Positions 8,953 to 16,192 of a DNA stretch of 32,162 bases are shown piece by piece. The translations under genes and the position numbers were made by a program. The DNA lies in contig NZ_ATHL01000003.1 of assembly GCF_000445125.1 (NCBI RefSeq), positions 1 through 32,162 of the forward strand. Direction: 5' to 3'. The first letter of the stretch is position 1, and every line of letters begins with the position of its first letter. The notes beneath the pieces were generated by a model, which was given only the letters and a program-made list of their open reading frames with translations, ran no database searches and was not told the origin of the DNA. This stretch comes from Novosphingobium lindaniclasticum LE124 (GTDB lineage: Bacteria; Pseudomonadota; Alphaproteobacteria; Sphingomonadales; Sphingomonadaceae).

Positions 8953-9033
8953 TCAGAAATGACCGGTGCAATAGGCAAGCAGCAGGATGAGCGGGATCGG
9001 AACGCCGATCAGCCAGAGTAGTCCCGAACGCAT
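8953..9033 (-). CDS. Small single-span membrane peptide (26 residues) downstream of the DAACS symporter
   Basis: This is a complete tiny gene of 27 codons. The peptide starts MRSGLLWLIGVPIPLILLLA and ends YCTGHF. It is one hydrophobic helix with a Gly-Val-Pro-Ile-Pro kink and a positively charged N-terminus. AAAGGA lies eight bases upstream of the ATG, a convincing ribosome binding site. It begins 58 bases after the stop of the symporter gene on the same strand, so the two are probably co-transcribed. From memory, similar 25-30 residue 'GLLWLIGVPLPI' peptides occur in other proteobacteria, but I cannot verify this here. Function unknown; a small accessory subunit or stress-type membrane peptide is possible. 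Because of its size automated annotation often omits such genes. Confidence 0.65.
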   Translation of the reverse strand: MRSGLLWLIGVPIPLILLLAYCTGHF

Positions 9034-9091
9034 GACGTCGTCCTTTCCAGTGGTTCGCAAAACAATCCGCTGGAAAGGCAAGGGTTCCCTG

Positions 9092-10414
9092 CTACTCGGC
9101 GGGCACGGCCTCCGCCGAAGCCTCGGTCTTCATCGGGCCGCGCATGCCCAGGCGCTCCGAGACGATCGTCGGCACCAGTGCCTGTCCCGCCACGTTCACG
9201 GCGGTGCGGCCCATGTCCAGGATCGGATCGATCGCCAGCAGCAGCCCCACGCCTTCCAGCGGCAGGCGCAGGGTGGACAGGGTGAGCGTCAGCATCACGA
9301 CCGCGCCGGTTAGCCCCGCCGTGGCGGCGGAGCCGATCACCGAAACGAAGACGATCAGCGCATAGTCGGAGAGCTGGAGCGGCACGCCGTAGAACTGCGC
9401 CACGAAAATGGCGGAGATCGCGGGGTAGATCGCCGCGCAACCGTCCATCTTGGTGGTCGAGCCAAGAGGGACGGCGAAGGCGGCATAGGAACGCGGCACG
9501 CCCAGGCGCTCGGTCACCTCCTCGGTCACGGGCATGGTGCCCACCGAGGAGCGGGACAGAAAGCCGATCTGGATCGCGGGCCAGGCTACCGAGAAGAAGC
9601 GGACCGGGTTGATGCCGTGGATCAGCAGCAGGATCGGGTAGACGGCGAGCAGTACGATCGCCAGGCCGATGTAGACCGCGCCCGCAAAGGCCCCGAGCGC
9701 CGAGAGTGCGTCCCATCCGTAGCTCACCACGGCATTGGCGATCAGCGCAGCGGAGCCTAGCGGGGTCAGCGCGATCAGCCAGCGCAGCAGCTGGCGAAGC
9801 ACGAGGTTGGCCGAGGTCATGAAGGCAAGGAAGGCTTCCGCCTTGGCGCCCACCCGCACCGCCGCCGCGCCGACCGCCACGGCCGCGATGATGATCTGGA
9901 GGACGTTGAACGAGACCGAGGTCGAGGGGCCATCCGCGTCCAGCGTGGTGGAGGCGGTGATGCCGAGGTAATTCGCCGGAACCAGGCCCTTGAGGAAGTC
10001 CAGCCAGCCGCCCACGGCCGTCGGGGCCTGCGCGGCGGCGGCATCGACGCTGGCATGCAGGCCGGGCTGGATGGTCAGGCCCAGGGCGATGCCGATAGTG
10101 ACGGCGATGAGCGCGGTGATGGCGAACCAGAGCAATGTCTGGACCACCAGCTTGACGGCATTGTCCAGCCCGCGCAGCGCCGCGACCGAAGCGATGATGG
10201 CGGTGAACACCAGCGGCGGCACCAGCGTGCGCAGCAGCTGGACGAAGATCTGCGCGATCGTGTGGAACGTTTCGCTGGCGCCGCTCGCCAAGGCGCTGTC
10301 AGGCCCGAGTTGCCTGACGATCAGCCCGGCGGCCAGGCCGACGACCATGCCCAGCATGACCTGCGTTCCGAAACCCGGAAGCCATGACCTGGCGGCGCGC
10401 GGACTTTTCGACAT
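9092..10414 (-). CDS. Dicarboxylate/amino acid:cation symporter (DAACS, SLC1-like), TcyP-like subgroup
   Basis: This 440-residue inner-membrane carrier has the SDF/DAACS fold. Features seen are an early LLRTLVPPLVFTAIIASVAA segment, the hairpin-1 region with FLSRSSVGTMPVTEEV, the TM7 motif (here T-K-M-D-G-C-A-A-I-Y-P), hairpin 2 with IGSAATAGLTGAVV, and TM8 with DPILDMGRTAVNVAGQ. The TM7 motif N-M-D-G-T of sodium-coupled members is replaced by K-M-D-G-C (Lys322), and the Asp five residues after the TM8 Arg-Thr-x-x-Asn stretch is Gln411. The D-G-C-A-x-I-Y-P-A sequence recalls cystine carriers such as TcyP more than glutamate carriers. The start is the ATG at 10414 with AAGG eight bases upstream. 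A 26-residue membrane peptide follows. Substrate is unproven. Confidence 0.88.
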   Translation of the reverse strand: MSKSPRAARSWLPGFGTQVMLGMVVGLAAGLIVRQLGPDSALASGASETFHTIAQIFVQLLRTLVPPLVFTAIIASVAALRGLDNAVKLVVQTLLWFAITALIAVTIGIALGLTIQPGLHASVDAAAAQAPTAVGGWLDFLKGLVPANYLGITASTTLDADGPSTSVSFNVLQIIIAAVAVGAAAVRVGAKAEAFLAFMTSANLVLRQLLRWLIALTPLGSAALIANAVVSYGWDALSALGAFAGAVYIGLAIVLLAVYPILLLIHGINPVRFFSVAWPAIQIGFLSRSSVGTMPVTEEVTERLGVPRSYAAFAVPLGSTTKMDGCAAIYPAISAIFVAQFYGVPLQLSDYALIVFVSVIGSAATAGLTGAVVMLTLTLSTLRLPLEGVGLLLAIDPILDMGRTAVNVAGQALVPTIVSERLGMRGPMKTEASAEAVPAE

Positions 10415-10832
10415 ATGCTTACCTTCATATCTTGCCCGGGCCTGCGACAGGTCCGGTGCTTGCCGGCACGCCTGCCTTGCCGCCGATCTCAACCCGGTCA
10501 GGCGCATTTCGGCGCTGACACAGCCTCATGCAAGGGGCTAAATCCGCTGGGGCTCACGGGAGGGCCGGAAACAGCGGCTTGCAGAGCGGAACCATATTGT
10601 CAACCTTCTCGGTAGACAATCAGGGGTCGCACTACTCGGGTTTATCACGCTCTCTTCCGGATGTCGTTCCGGGCCATCTCCCCGGCGGTGCGATGAAAAC
10701 CATTCCTCCAGCGTCGGACAGTGGATCATCCGGCGCCGAGCCACGTTCCATTAGCAGCCGATGCAGAGCGAGCTCCGGCAGACGGCGGAGCCCGGTCTCG
10801 GCATGCGCAGAACGACACCAAGGAGAGCATCG
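10415..10832. other. 418-base divergent intergenic region
   Basis: This region lies between the DAACS gene (minus) and the BON gene (plus). I see no supportable coding sequence. It holds a candidate general-stress promoter at 10588-10613 and an overlapping inverted repeat ATTGTC (10596-10601) / GACAAT (10615-10620). The BON gene's ribosome binding site (AAGGAG) lies at its right end. Confidence 0.6.
10588..10613 (+). promoter_or_regulatory. Candidate EcfG-type (general stress) promoter for the BON-domain gene
   Basis: GGAAC at 10588-10592 is followed after 17 bases by CGGT at 10610-10613. The alphaproteobacterial general-stress sigma factor EcfG recognises GGAAC-N16-17-CGTT, so the -35 is exact and the -10 has one mismatch. 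The distance to the ATG (about 220 bases) is long. An inverted repeat ATTGTC/GACAAT overlaps the spacer. Confidence 0.35.
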
Positions 10833-11924
10833 ATGAATCAGCGCGATTCAAACTTCGGCGGCCGGCGATCGAGCGGCTATCGCAACGAAGACTCCGATTG
10901 GGAGACGTCCCGTCAGGACGACCGGTGGCAGGATGAATCCTCGCACCGGACGGGTAGCGGCTGGGGCAACGACGATGACCAGCGCTCGCGCTACTCCGGT
11001 GGCCGCTATTCGCAGGAAAGTTCGGGCGGGCGGTTCCAGCAGTCGGAAGGGCGGCGTTACGGCGGCTCCGAAGGCAGTTATGGTAGTTCCTATGGCGGCG
11101 GTTCCTATGGCGAACGCAGCCACTATGATCGCGGAAGCGGCAACCGAGGACGGTTCGGAGACGATTACGGTGCGCGCGGCCAGCGCGGCTCGCGCTTTTC
11201 CAATGATCGCGGCGCCTATCCCAGCCGCGAATACGACGCCAGCGGCGGCAACGATTTTGCCGACTTCACCAGTGAAGACTACGGCGGCCGCGACTTCTAC
11301 GCGCGCCGCGGCGGCGGCGGTGGCGGGATGAGCCCGAGCTTCAGCTATCGCCCGACGTTCGACACCTTCGGCCGTGGCTATTACGGCTCGCGCGGCTACG
11401 ATTCGAATGACCGCGACGATCGCAGCTGGCGCGAATATGGCGAGGAGCGCGGCTTCTTCCAGCGGGCCGGTGACGAGATCGCCAGCTGGTTCGGCGACGA
11501 GGATGCCGCGCGCCGCCGCGAGGAGGATCATCGCGGGCGCGGGCCTTCCGACTATACCCGCTCCGACGAGCGCATTCGCGAGGATGTGAACGATCGTCTT
11601 ACGCAGGACTGGAAGGTCGACGCCACCAACATCCGCGTGACGGCCAAGGATGGCGAAGTGACGCTGGAAGGCACCGTCGGCAGCCGCAACGCCAAGCGCC
11701 GCGCCGAAGACGTTGCCGACGATGTGACCGGCGTGAAGCATGTGCAGAACAATTTGCGCGTGACCGGCGGAACCAGTTGGACCGATACCGGCCAGGGCGC
11801 ATCGTTCTCGAACAGCGCGCGCACGGGCAGCACTGTAAGCGGCACCGCGACCGGCACGTCCGGCACGGCGACGTCCCCGTCAGGCACGACGACCGGTAGT
11901 TCTTCGACCGGCAGCTCTTCGTAA
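10833..11924 (+). CDS. BON-domain protein with long Gly/Ser/Tyr/Arg-rich low-complexity region
   Basis: This protein of 363 residues starts at the ATG at 10833 (AAGGAG eight bases upstream). Residues 1 to about 165 are low complexity, rich in Gly, Ser, Arg, Tyr, Asp and Gln, with repeated GSYGSSYGGGSYG-like and RGRFGDDYGARGQRG-like stretches. A poly-Gly tract and a YRPTFDTFGRGYYGSRGYD stretch follow. The segment GFFQRAGDEIASWFGDEDA at about 207-226 is a short motif I recall from sphingomonad BON proteins. One BON domain (about 245-312: E-R-I-R-E-D-V-N-D-R-L and VTLEGTVGSRNAKRRAEDVA) follows, then a Thr/Ser/Gly tail. BON domains bind membranes or envelope components, often under osmotic or general stress. 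No signal peptide is evident, so location is uncertain. No operon partner is seen. Confidence 0.85.
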   Translation: MNQRDSNFGGRRSSGYRNEDSDWETSRQDDRWQDESSHRTGSGWGNDDDQRSRYSGGRYSQESSGGRFQQSEGRRYGGSEGSYGSSYGGGSYGERSHYDRGSGNRGRFGDDYGARGQRGSRFSNDRGAYPSREYDASGGNDFADFTSEDYGGRDFYARRGGGGGGMSPSFSYRPTFDTFGRGYYGSRGYDSNDRDDRSWREYGEERGFFQRAGDEIASWFGDEDAARRREEDHRGRGPSDYTRSDERIREDVNDRLTQDWKVDATNIRVTAKDGEVTLEGTVGSRNAKRRAEDVADDVTGVKHVQNNLRVTGGTSWTDTGQGASFSNSARTGSTVSGTATGTSGTATSPSGTTTGSSSTGSSS

Positions 11925-11944
11925 TCGAGAGCCATCGTCGATGA

Positions 11945-11980
11945 AATGGCCGCGGGCTCCCATCGGAGGCCGCGGCCATT
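11945..11980. terminator. Long bidirectional terminator hairpin between BON gene and corA
   Basis: AATGGCCGCGG (11945-11955) is exactly complementary to CCGCGGCCATT (11970-11980), and CTCC/GGAG extends the stem toward a CATC loop across one G-G mismatch. It lies 20 bases after the BON stop and between convergent genes. The T tract is minimal on both strands. Confidence 0.75.
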
Positions 11981-12013
11981 CCTCGTGATACGGCCCATTC
12001 CTTGTGATACGGC
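11977..12013. repeat. Imperfect tandem repeat of a 19-base unit (two copies)
   Basis: CATTCCTCGTGATACGGC (11977-11994) is repeated as CATTCCTTGTGATACGGC (11996-12013), one mismatch in 18. The first copy shares its left end with the terminator stem. It appears to be a local duplication in the space before the end of corA. Confidence 0.8.
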
Positions 12014-12032
12014 AAGGCCGGATTGTCGCGCG

Positions 12033-13013
12033 CTATAGCCATTTCGTATGGCGGAACCACGCATAGAGCGTGCCGCAGAGCAAGGCGATCACACCGAGCG
12101 TGGCGAAGTAGCCGTAGCGCAGGTGCAATTCCGGCATGTTCTCGAAATTCATGCCGTAGATGCCGGCGATGGCCGTGGGCACCGCCAGGATCGCAGCCCA
12201 GGCGGCGAGTCGGCGGGTGATCGCGCCCTGTCTTTGCGATTCCAGCAGGTGGCTGACTTCGAACACGGTGGTCAGCACTTCGCGAAGGCTGGCGACCATG
12301 GAATCGACGCGCCGAACGTGATCGTAGACGTCCTTGAAATACGGCCGCACCGCCGCATCGAGATAGGGCACGTCCAGATGGACGAGCTTGCTGCTCACTT
12401 CCGCCATGGGCGCGAGCACGCGCTGGAACCGGATCAGTTCGCGCCGCAGGCTGAAAAGACGCATCACGTCCTCGCGGTCCAGAAAGGCGTCGAGCGCGCG
12501 TTTCTCGATCTCCAGCACGTTTTCCTCGATGGTCTCGACGATCGGCAGGTAACCGTCGACGATGAAGTCGAGAATGGCGTGGAGCACGTAATCGACGCCG
12601 TTGGACAGCAACGTAGGCGCCGCCTCGAGCTGGGCGCGCAGCTCCGTATGCGCGCGGGCCGAGCCGTGGCGGACCGAGATCACATGGTGCTTGCCGACGA
12701 AGACCGAGGTTTCCCCATAGACGATCTCGTCACCTTCCAGATGGGCCGTGCGCGCGACCACGAAGAGCTGGTCGCCGTAGATATCGACTTTCGGCAACTG
12801 ATGCGCCTTCTGCGCATCCTCGACGGCCAGTGGGTGAAGCCGGTACGTCTCCTGCACTGCCTGCAGTTCCGCGTCGGTCGGCTCGTGCAGACCGATCCAG
12901 ACGAAGTCCTCCGCCTCCCCCTTGCCGTGGTCGGGAATCGGTGGGCAGCTTTCCAGCGACACCGGCCCGGCAGGTTGGCCCTGGCGGTAAAGACGAGCGG
13001 CAATGACGGACAT
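12033..13013 (-). CDS. corA: CorA-family magnesium/divalent metal ion channel
   Basis: This protein of 326 residues has the CorA layout: a large soluble N-terminal alpha/beta domain (about 1-235), a long stalk helix, and two C-terminal membrane spans (about 268-288 and 300-320). The signature Gly-Met-Asn is at residues 287-289 in IYGMNFENMPEL, at the outer mouth of the pore between the two spans, and the protein ends in the usual short basic tail (WFRHTKWL). By family it forms a homopentamer in the inner membrane and lets Mg2+ (also Co2+ or Ni2+) enter down its gradient. The ATG at 13013 has only a weak ribosome binding site. The gene follows mprF on the same strand after 132 bases, so it may be read partly from that operon or from its own promoter. 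Confidence 0.95.
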   Translation of the reverse strand: MSVIAARLYRQGQPAGPVSLESCPPIPDHGKGEAEDFVWIGLHEPTDAELQAVQETYRLHPLAVEDAQKAHQLPKVDIYGDQLFVVARTAHLEGDEIVYGETSVFVGKHHVISVRHGSARAHTELRAQLEAAPTLLSNGVDYVLHAILDFIVDGYLPIVETIEENVLEIEKRALDAFLDREDVMRLFSLRRELIRFQRVLAPMAEVSSKLVHLDVPYLDAAVRPYFKDVYDHVRRVDSMVASLREVLTTVFEVSHLLESQRQGAITRRLAAWAAILAVPTAIAGIYGMNFENMPELHLRYGYFATLGVIALLCGTLYAWFRHTKWL

Positions 13014-13145
13014 CAGGTATGTTTTCCGAACTTCAGGTTTTCGACGGCACGATAGCGCTGCGGGACAGACATGGACAGATAGGCTGTCCCATCCCTTGCC
13101 CTTCCGAATGGGTGGATGTTCCGGTCTTGCCGGGAAAGAAAAATC

Positions 13146-15752
13146 TCAGCGCGCCTCGCGCCTGAGCCGGTTCCGCTGGCGGGCCGCGCTGGCTTTTCCG
13201 TCGGAGATCAGCGCCTGAAGGTCCAGAAGCGCTCGGCCGGTCGCCATGCCGCCGTTGCAGGCGATGTAGCGCGGCTCCCATACCGGTGAAAACTTTTCCT
13301 TGTAGTTGCGCAGGCCCTCGAAGCCGTAGAAGGCCTCGCCGTGGCGGAACAGCATGCCGGCGGCGCGCGCCCAGGTGGGGGCCAGGCGCCGAGCCTCGAT
13401 GCCGGAAAGCGGCGCCAGGCCCAGGTTGAACCAGGCATAGCCCTCTTGCCGGCCCCAAAGCATCAGCCGGGTGAACAGGAAGTCCATGCAGCCATAAGGC
13501 ACGTCTGCGCGGTGGCGCATGAGGTCCACCGAGAGTTCCTCCCGGCCCGCCGTTTTCCAGAGATTGGCGAAAGCGACGACCCGGCCTTCGCAGCGGATCA
13601 CCGCCACGTCGCAGCGGGCGATATAGGCATCGTCGAAACGGCCGACGCTGAAGGCCTTTTCGCGCTGGCCCTTGGCACGGAGCCATTCATTGGACACCGC
13701 GCGGATTTCGCTCAGGAGCGAGGGCACGCGCGCGGCGGGAACTATGGCGAATTCCGCGCCTTCCCGCTCGGCCCGGCGCATGGCATGGCGCAAGGGGCGG
13801 GCAGCGGGGCCTTCAAGGCCGAAGCGAGAGAGATCGACCCGCGCCTCCTCGCCGTACTTCATGAGTTGCAGGCCCATGTCGATGGCGATGGGCAGGACTT
13901 CGGGCGTTATCTGGTAGAGCAGGACGCGGCCCTGGTTGGCATCGGCCCGCTCGCGCAGACGCCAGAGCAGTTCAGGCCAGTCGGTCGGCTCGCCAACGGG
14001 ATCGCCCATGACGATCCAGGAGTGTCCCTGGACCTGGTACATCAGCATCGAGCGGCCCTCGGGACCGGCCAGGAACAGCTTGTCGCCGGTCAGCGCCAGC
14101 ATCGATTCCGAGCGAGTCGCGTGATGCAGCGCGGCGTCGACGTCCAGCGGGCCGTCATCGGGCAGCACTGCGCGGCGCGACGGGCGCAGGAAGGCCAGCA
14201 GGATCGCCGCGCTCATCGCCACCGCGACGGCGAAACTGGTGCGCAAGTAGCGCGAGGCGTCACCCGACCAGGCGAACTTCCACCAGAGACTGCCGCGATA
14301 GGCCGGGAACGTTTGGGTGAAATAGCCGATGACGATGACCAGCGCGATCGTCGCGACCATGGCCAGGACCCAGTTGGCGCTCATGACGTCGGCAGTAAGT
14401 GCAGTGCGGCGCCAGAAGCCTCCCCGCGCCGCTTGCAGCACGCCCGCCACGGCCAGCAGGGTCAGCGCTTCCTCCCAGTCGAGGCCCTTGATCAGCGAGA
14501 AGGCGGCACCTGCCAGCAGCAGGGCGCGGGTCAGCAGGAAGGCGGCGTCGAGGCGGCGGTAGAGCGCCGGGGCGAGAAGGAGCAGCACGGTGCCTACCAG
14601 GCTGGCGGCGATCTGCGAGGCTTCCACGAAAGGCAGCGGCACGACGCCGCGAATGTCGGCCATGCGCTCGGGAAGGGCAGGGGTGGCGCCGGAGAGCAGC
14701 AGGATGGCGCCGCCCAGGAACACCAGCACGGCGACGGCGCGCGGAGCGAAGCTGACCATCATCGTTTCGCCCGCCTTCAGCGCCAGCATGGCGGACCGCC
14801 GCCAGCGGGCGTGCTCGTGGCGCAGGAGCAGGACGAGCGCGAGAGCCAGCGGCACGAGGTAGTAGACGATGCGATAGACGAGCAAAGCGGCCACGAGTTC
14901 TCCGGCGGGGATCTGCGGGCAAAGAGCGACGACGGTAGCCTCGAAGACGCCGAGGCCGCCGGGAACGTGGCTTACCAGGGCGACGACGATGGCCAGGACA
15001 TAGGCCAGCAGCAGCGGCGCATAGAGCGCGATCCCGGTATGGGGCAGCAGCACGTAGAGCGTGCCGCAGGCGGCGGCGATATCGGCCAGCGCCACGAATG
15101 TCATGCGCGCGATGGCCTCGGGGCCCGGCAAGTGCCAGCGTTTCGCCAGCAGCGCGCCGCCGCCCAGCAGTGCCAGCAGCACGGCTCCGGCCATATGCTG
15201 GGCGCCGAGAGGAAGTACGTGCTGCGCTATGACCAGCGGGCGATGGTGGAGCAGCAGGGCCAGCGCGGCGGAGGCCAAGACGCCGGTCCAGAACGTGATT
15301 CCGGCGATTGCGGTCACTCGGGCCACCTCGCTCGCGCCCAGGCCCTTGGCCCCGTAGATCCGCAGGCGCGCGGCGGCGCCGGTCAGGATGCCGAAGCCGA
15401 GATTGTGACTGAGCGTATAGCTCGTGAAGGAGGCAAGCGCGGCGGTGCGGTAGGGTTGCGGCGACCCGATCGTGCGCAGGGCCATGACGTCGTACGTCGT
15501 CAGCAGCAGGTAGCTCGCCGCAGTGAGCGCGAGCGCGGCGGCAAGGCGCCAGCCGGGGATCTCGCGCGCGGTCCGCATCAGTGCATGGAAATTCAAGGAA
15601 AGGGCCAGCCGGTGCAGGCACAATGCGGCCAGCGCGAGGACCAGGGCGGCGATCGCGAGTTGTGCCGGAACCGCCAGCTTGCGAAGCAGCGGCTTCAGGT
15701 GCGCGACACATGCCGCGGGCTTTTGCCGGGAAGGAGAGGCGGCCGCGATCAT
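13146..15752 (-). CDS. mprF: MprF/LpiA-like bifunctional aminoacyl-phosphatidylglycerol synthase and flippase
   Basis: This protein of 868 residues is close to the usual MprF length. The start is the ATG at 15752, whose ATGA overlaps the stop of the DUF2147 gene; the frame is open far upstream, but that part is antisense-like Arg-rich translation over the neighbour. The N-terminal half is a multi-span flippase domain (first span about residues 27-48; the SHVPGGLGVFEATVVALCPQ block is typical), and several more spans follow to about residue 550. The C-terminal third is the cytoplasmic DUF2156 transferase domain, with GDPVGEPTDW, MKYGEEARVDLSRFGLEG, FEGLRNYKEKFSPVWEPRY and a conserved end. The family transfers Lys (or Ala/Arg) from aminoacyl-tRNA to phosphatidylglycerol and flips the product outward, lowering surface charge and giving resistance to cationic peptides. 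It is the last gene of the VirJ-DUF2147-MprF operon. Confidence 0.93.
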   Translation of the reverse strand: MIAAASPSRQKPAACVAHLKPLLRKLAVPAQLAIAALVLALAALCLHRLALSLNFHALMRTAREIPGWRLAAALALTAASYLLLTTYDVMALRTIGSPQPYRTAALASFTSYTLSHNLGFGILTGAAARLRIYGAKGLGASEVARVTAIAGITFWTGVLASAALALLLHHRPLVIAQHVLPLGAQHMAGAVLLALLGGGALLAKRWHLPGPEAIARMTFVALADIAAACGTLYVLLPHTGIALYAPLLLAYVLAIVVALVSHVPGGLGVFEATVVALCPQIPAGELVAALLVYRIVYYLVPLALALVLLLRHEHARWRRSAMLALKAGETMMVSFAPRAVAVLVFLGGAILLLSGATPALPERMADIRGVVPLPFVEASQIAASLVGTVLLLLAPALYRRLDAAFLLTRALLLAGAAFSLIKGLDWEEALTLLAVAGVLQAARGGFWRRTALTADVMSANWVLAMVATIALVIVIGYFTQTFPAYRGSLWWKFAWSGDASRYLRTSFAVAVAMSAAILLAFLRPSRRAVLPDDGPLDVDAALHHATRSESMLALTGDKLFLAGPEGRSMLMYQVQGHSWIVMGDPVGEPTDWPELLWRLRERADANQGRVLLYQITPEVLPIAIDMGLQLMKYGEEARVDLSRFGLEGPAARPLRHAMRRAEREGAEFAIVPAARVPSLLSEIRAVSNEWLRAKGQREKAFSVGRFDDAYIARCDVAVIRCEGRVVAFANLWKTAGREELSVDLMRHRADVPYGCMDFLFTRLMLWGRQEGYAWFNLGLAPLSGIEARRLAPTWARAAGMLFRHGEAFYGFEGLRNYKEKFSPVWEPRYIACNGGMATGRALLDLQALISDGKASAARQRNRLRREAR

Positions 15753-16192
15753 GGCTGCCGCGTCCAGGTCTGCGACTTGCAGATCAGCCCGTGGAGAACG
15801 CAGCCGCTGATCTTCAAGTGGCCGGGATCGAGCTGGTGGATCCGTGAGAAGAAGCTCTCGCCCATGTCGGGCACGAAGACCTCTCCCTGCCAGCCGCCAT
15901 CGTTCTGGCGGCGATAGTCGCGCAGGAGCTGGGTGCCGAGGAGCTGGCCCGCGCCGGCCTCGGCGGCGTCGGCTAGTGCCTTGCCGCCGACCCGGACGAC
16001 GGTGCCGCAGAGCATCGCGCCGCAAGGGGTGACGGCGACTTCCACGTCGCCGTGCGGATTGAGCCAGTGACCGAAGGGGGTGGCCGTCCTGGACGTCATC
16101 GCAGGCGCCGCGGCGGTCAGGGTGCCGACCAGGAGCGGCAGAAGCGCGGCGCGCAGGACACTTTCCAGGGTTTTCATCGGTGCACCGTTCAT
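15749..16192 (-). CDS. DUF2147-domain secreted protein
   Basis: This small exported protein of 147 residues has its ATG at 16192 overlapping the stop of the VirJ-like gene by ATGA; a second ATG at 16177 (MKTLESVLRAALLPLLVGTL) would also give a good signal peptide. After the signal (cleavage probably near residues 27-33) comes a DUF2147 domain: FGHWLNPHGDVEVAVTPCG, a L-C-G-T-V-V-R block, and the closing L-K-I-S-G-C-V-L-H-G-L-I-C-K-S-Q-T-W pattern, with the cysteines expected of the family. The domain is a periplasmic beta-barrel-like fold of unknown function. Its place between an aminoacyl-PG hydrolase-like gene and mprF, with 4-base overlaps on both sides, argues that it works in the same lipid process. 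Confidence 0.88.
   Translation of the reverse strand: MNGAPMKTLESVLRAALLPLLVGTLTAAAPAMTSRTATPFGHWLNPHGDVEVAVTPCGAMLCGTVVRVGGKALADAAEAGAGQLLGTQLLRDYRRQNDGGWQGEVFVPDMGESFFSRIHQLDPGHLKISGCVLHGLICKSQTWTRQP

Noticed and set aside
13062..13090. GGGACAG/CTGTCCC inverted repeat between mprF and corA as a terminator
   Set aside because: It has only seven pairs, a 15-base loop and no T tract; it is too weak to claim.
13341..15917. 858-codon plus-strand open frame opposite mprF
   Set aside because: It is a Gln/Arg/Gly-rich antisense translation without recognisable motifs; mprF on the other strand has complete family motifs.
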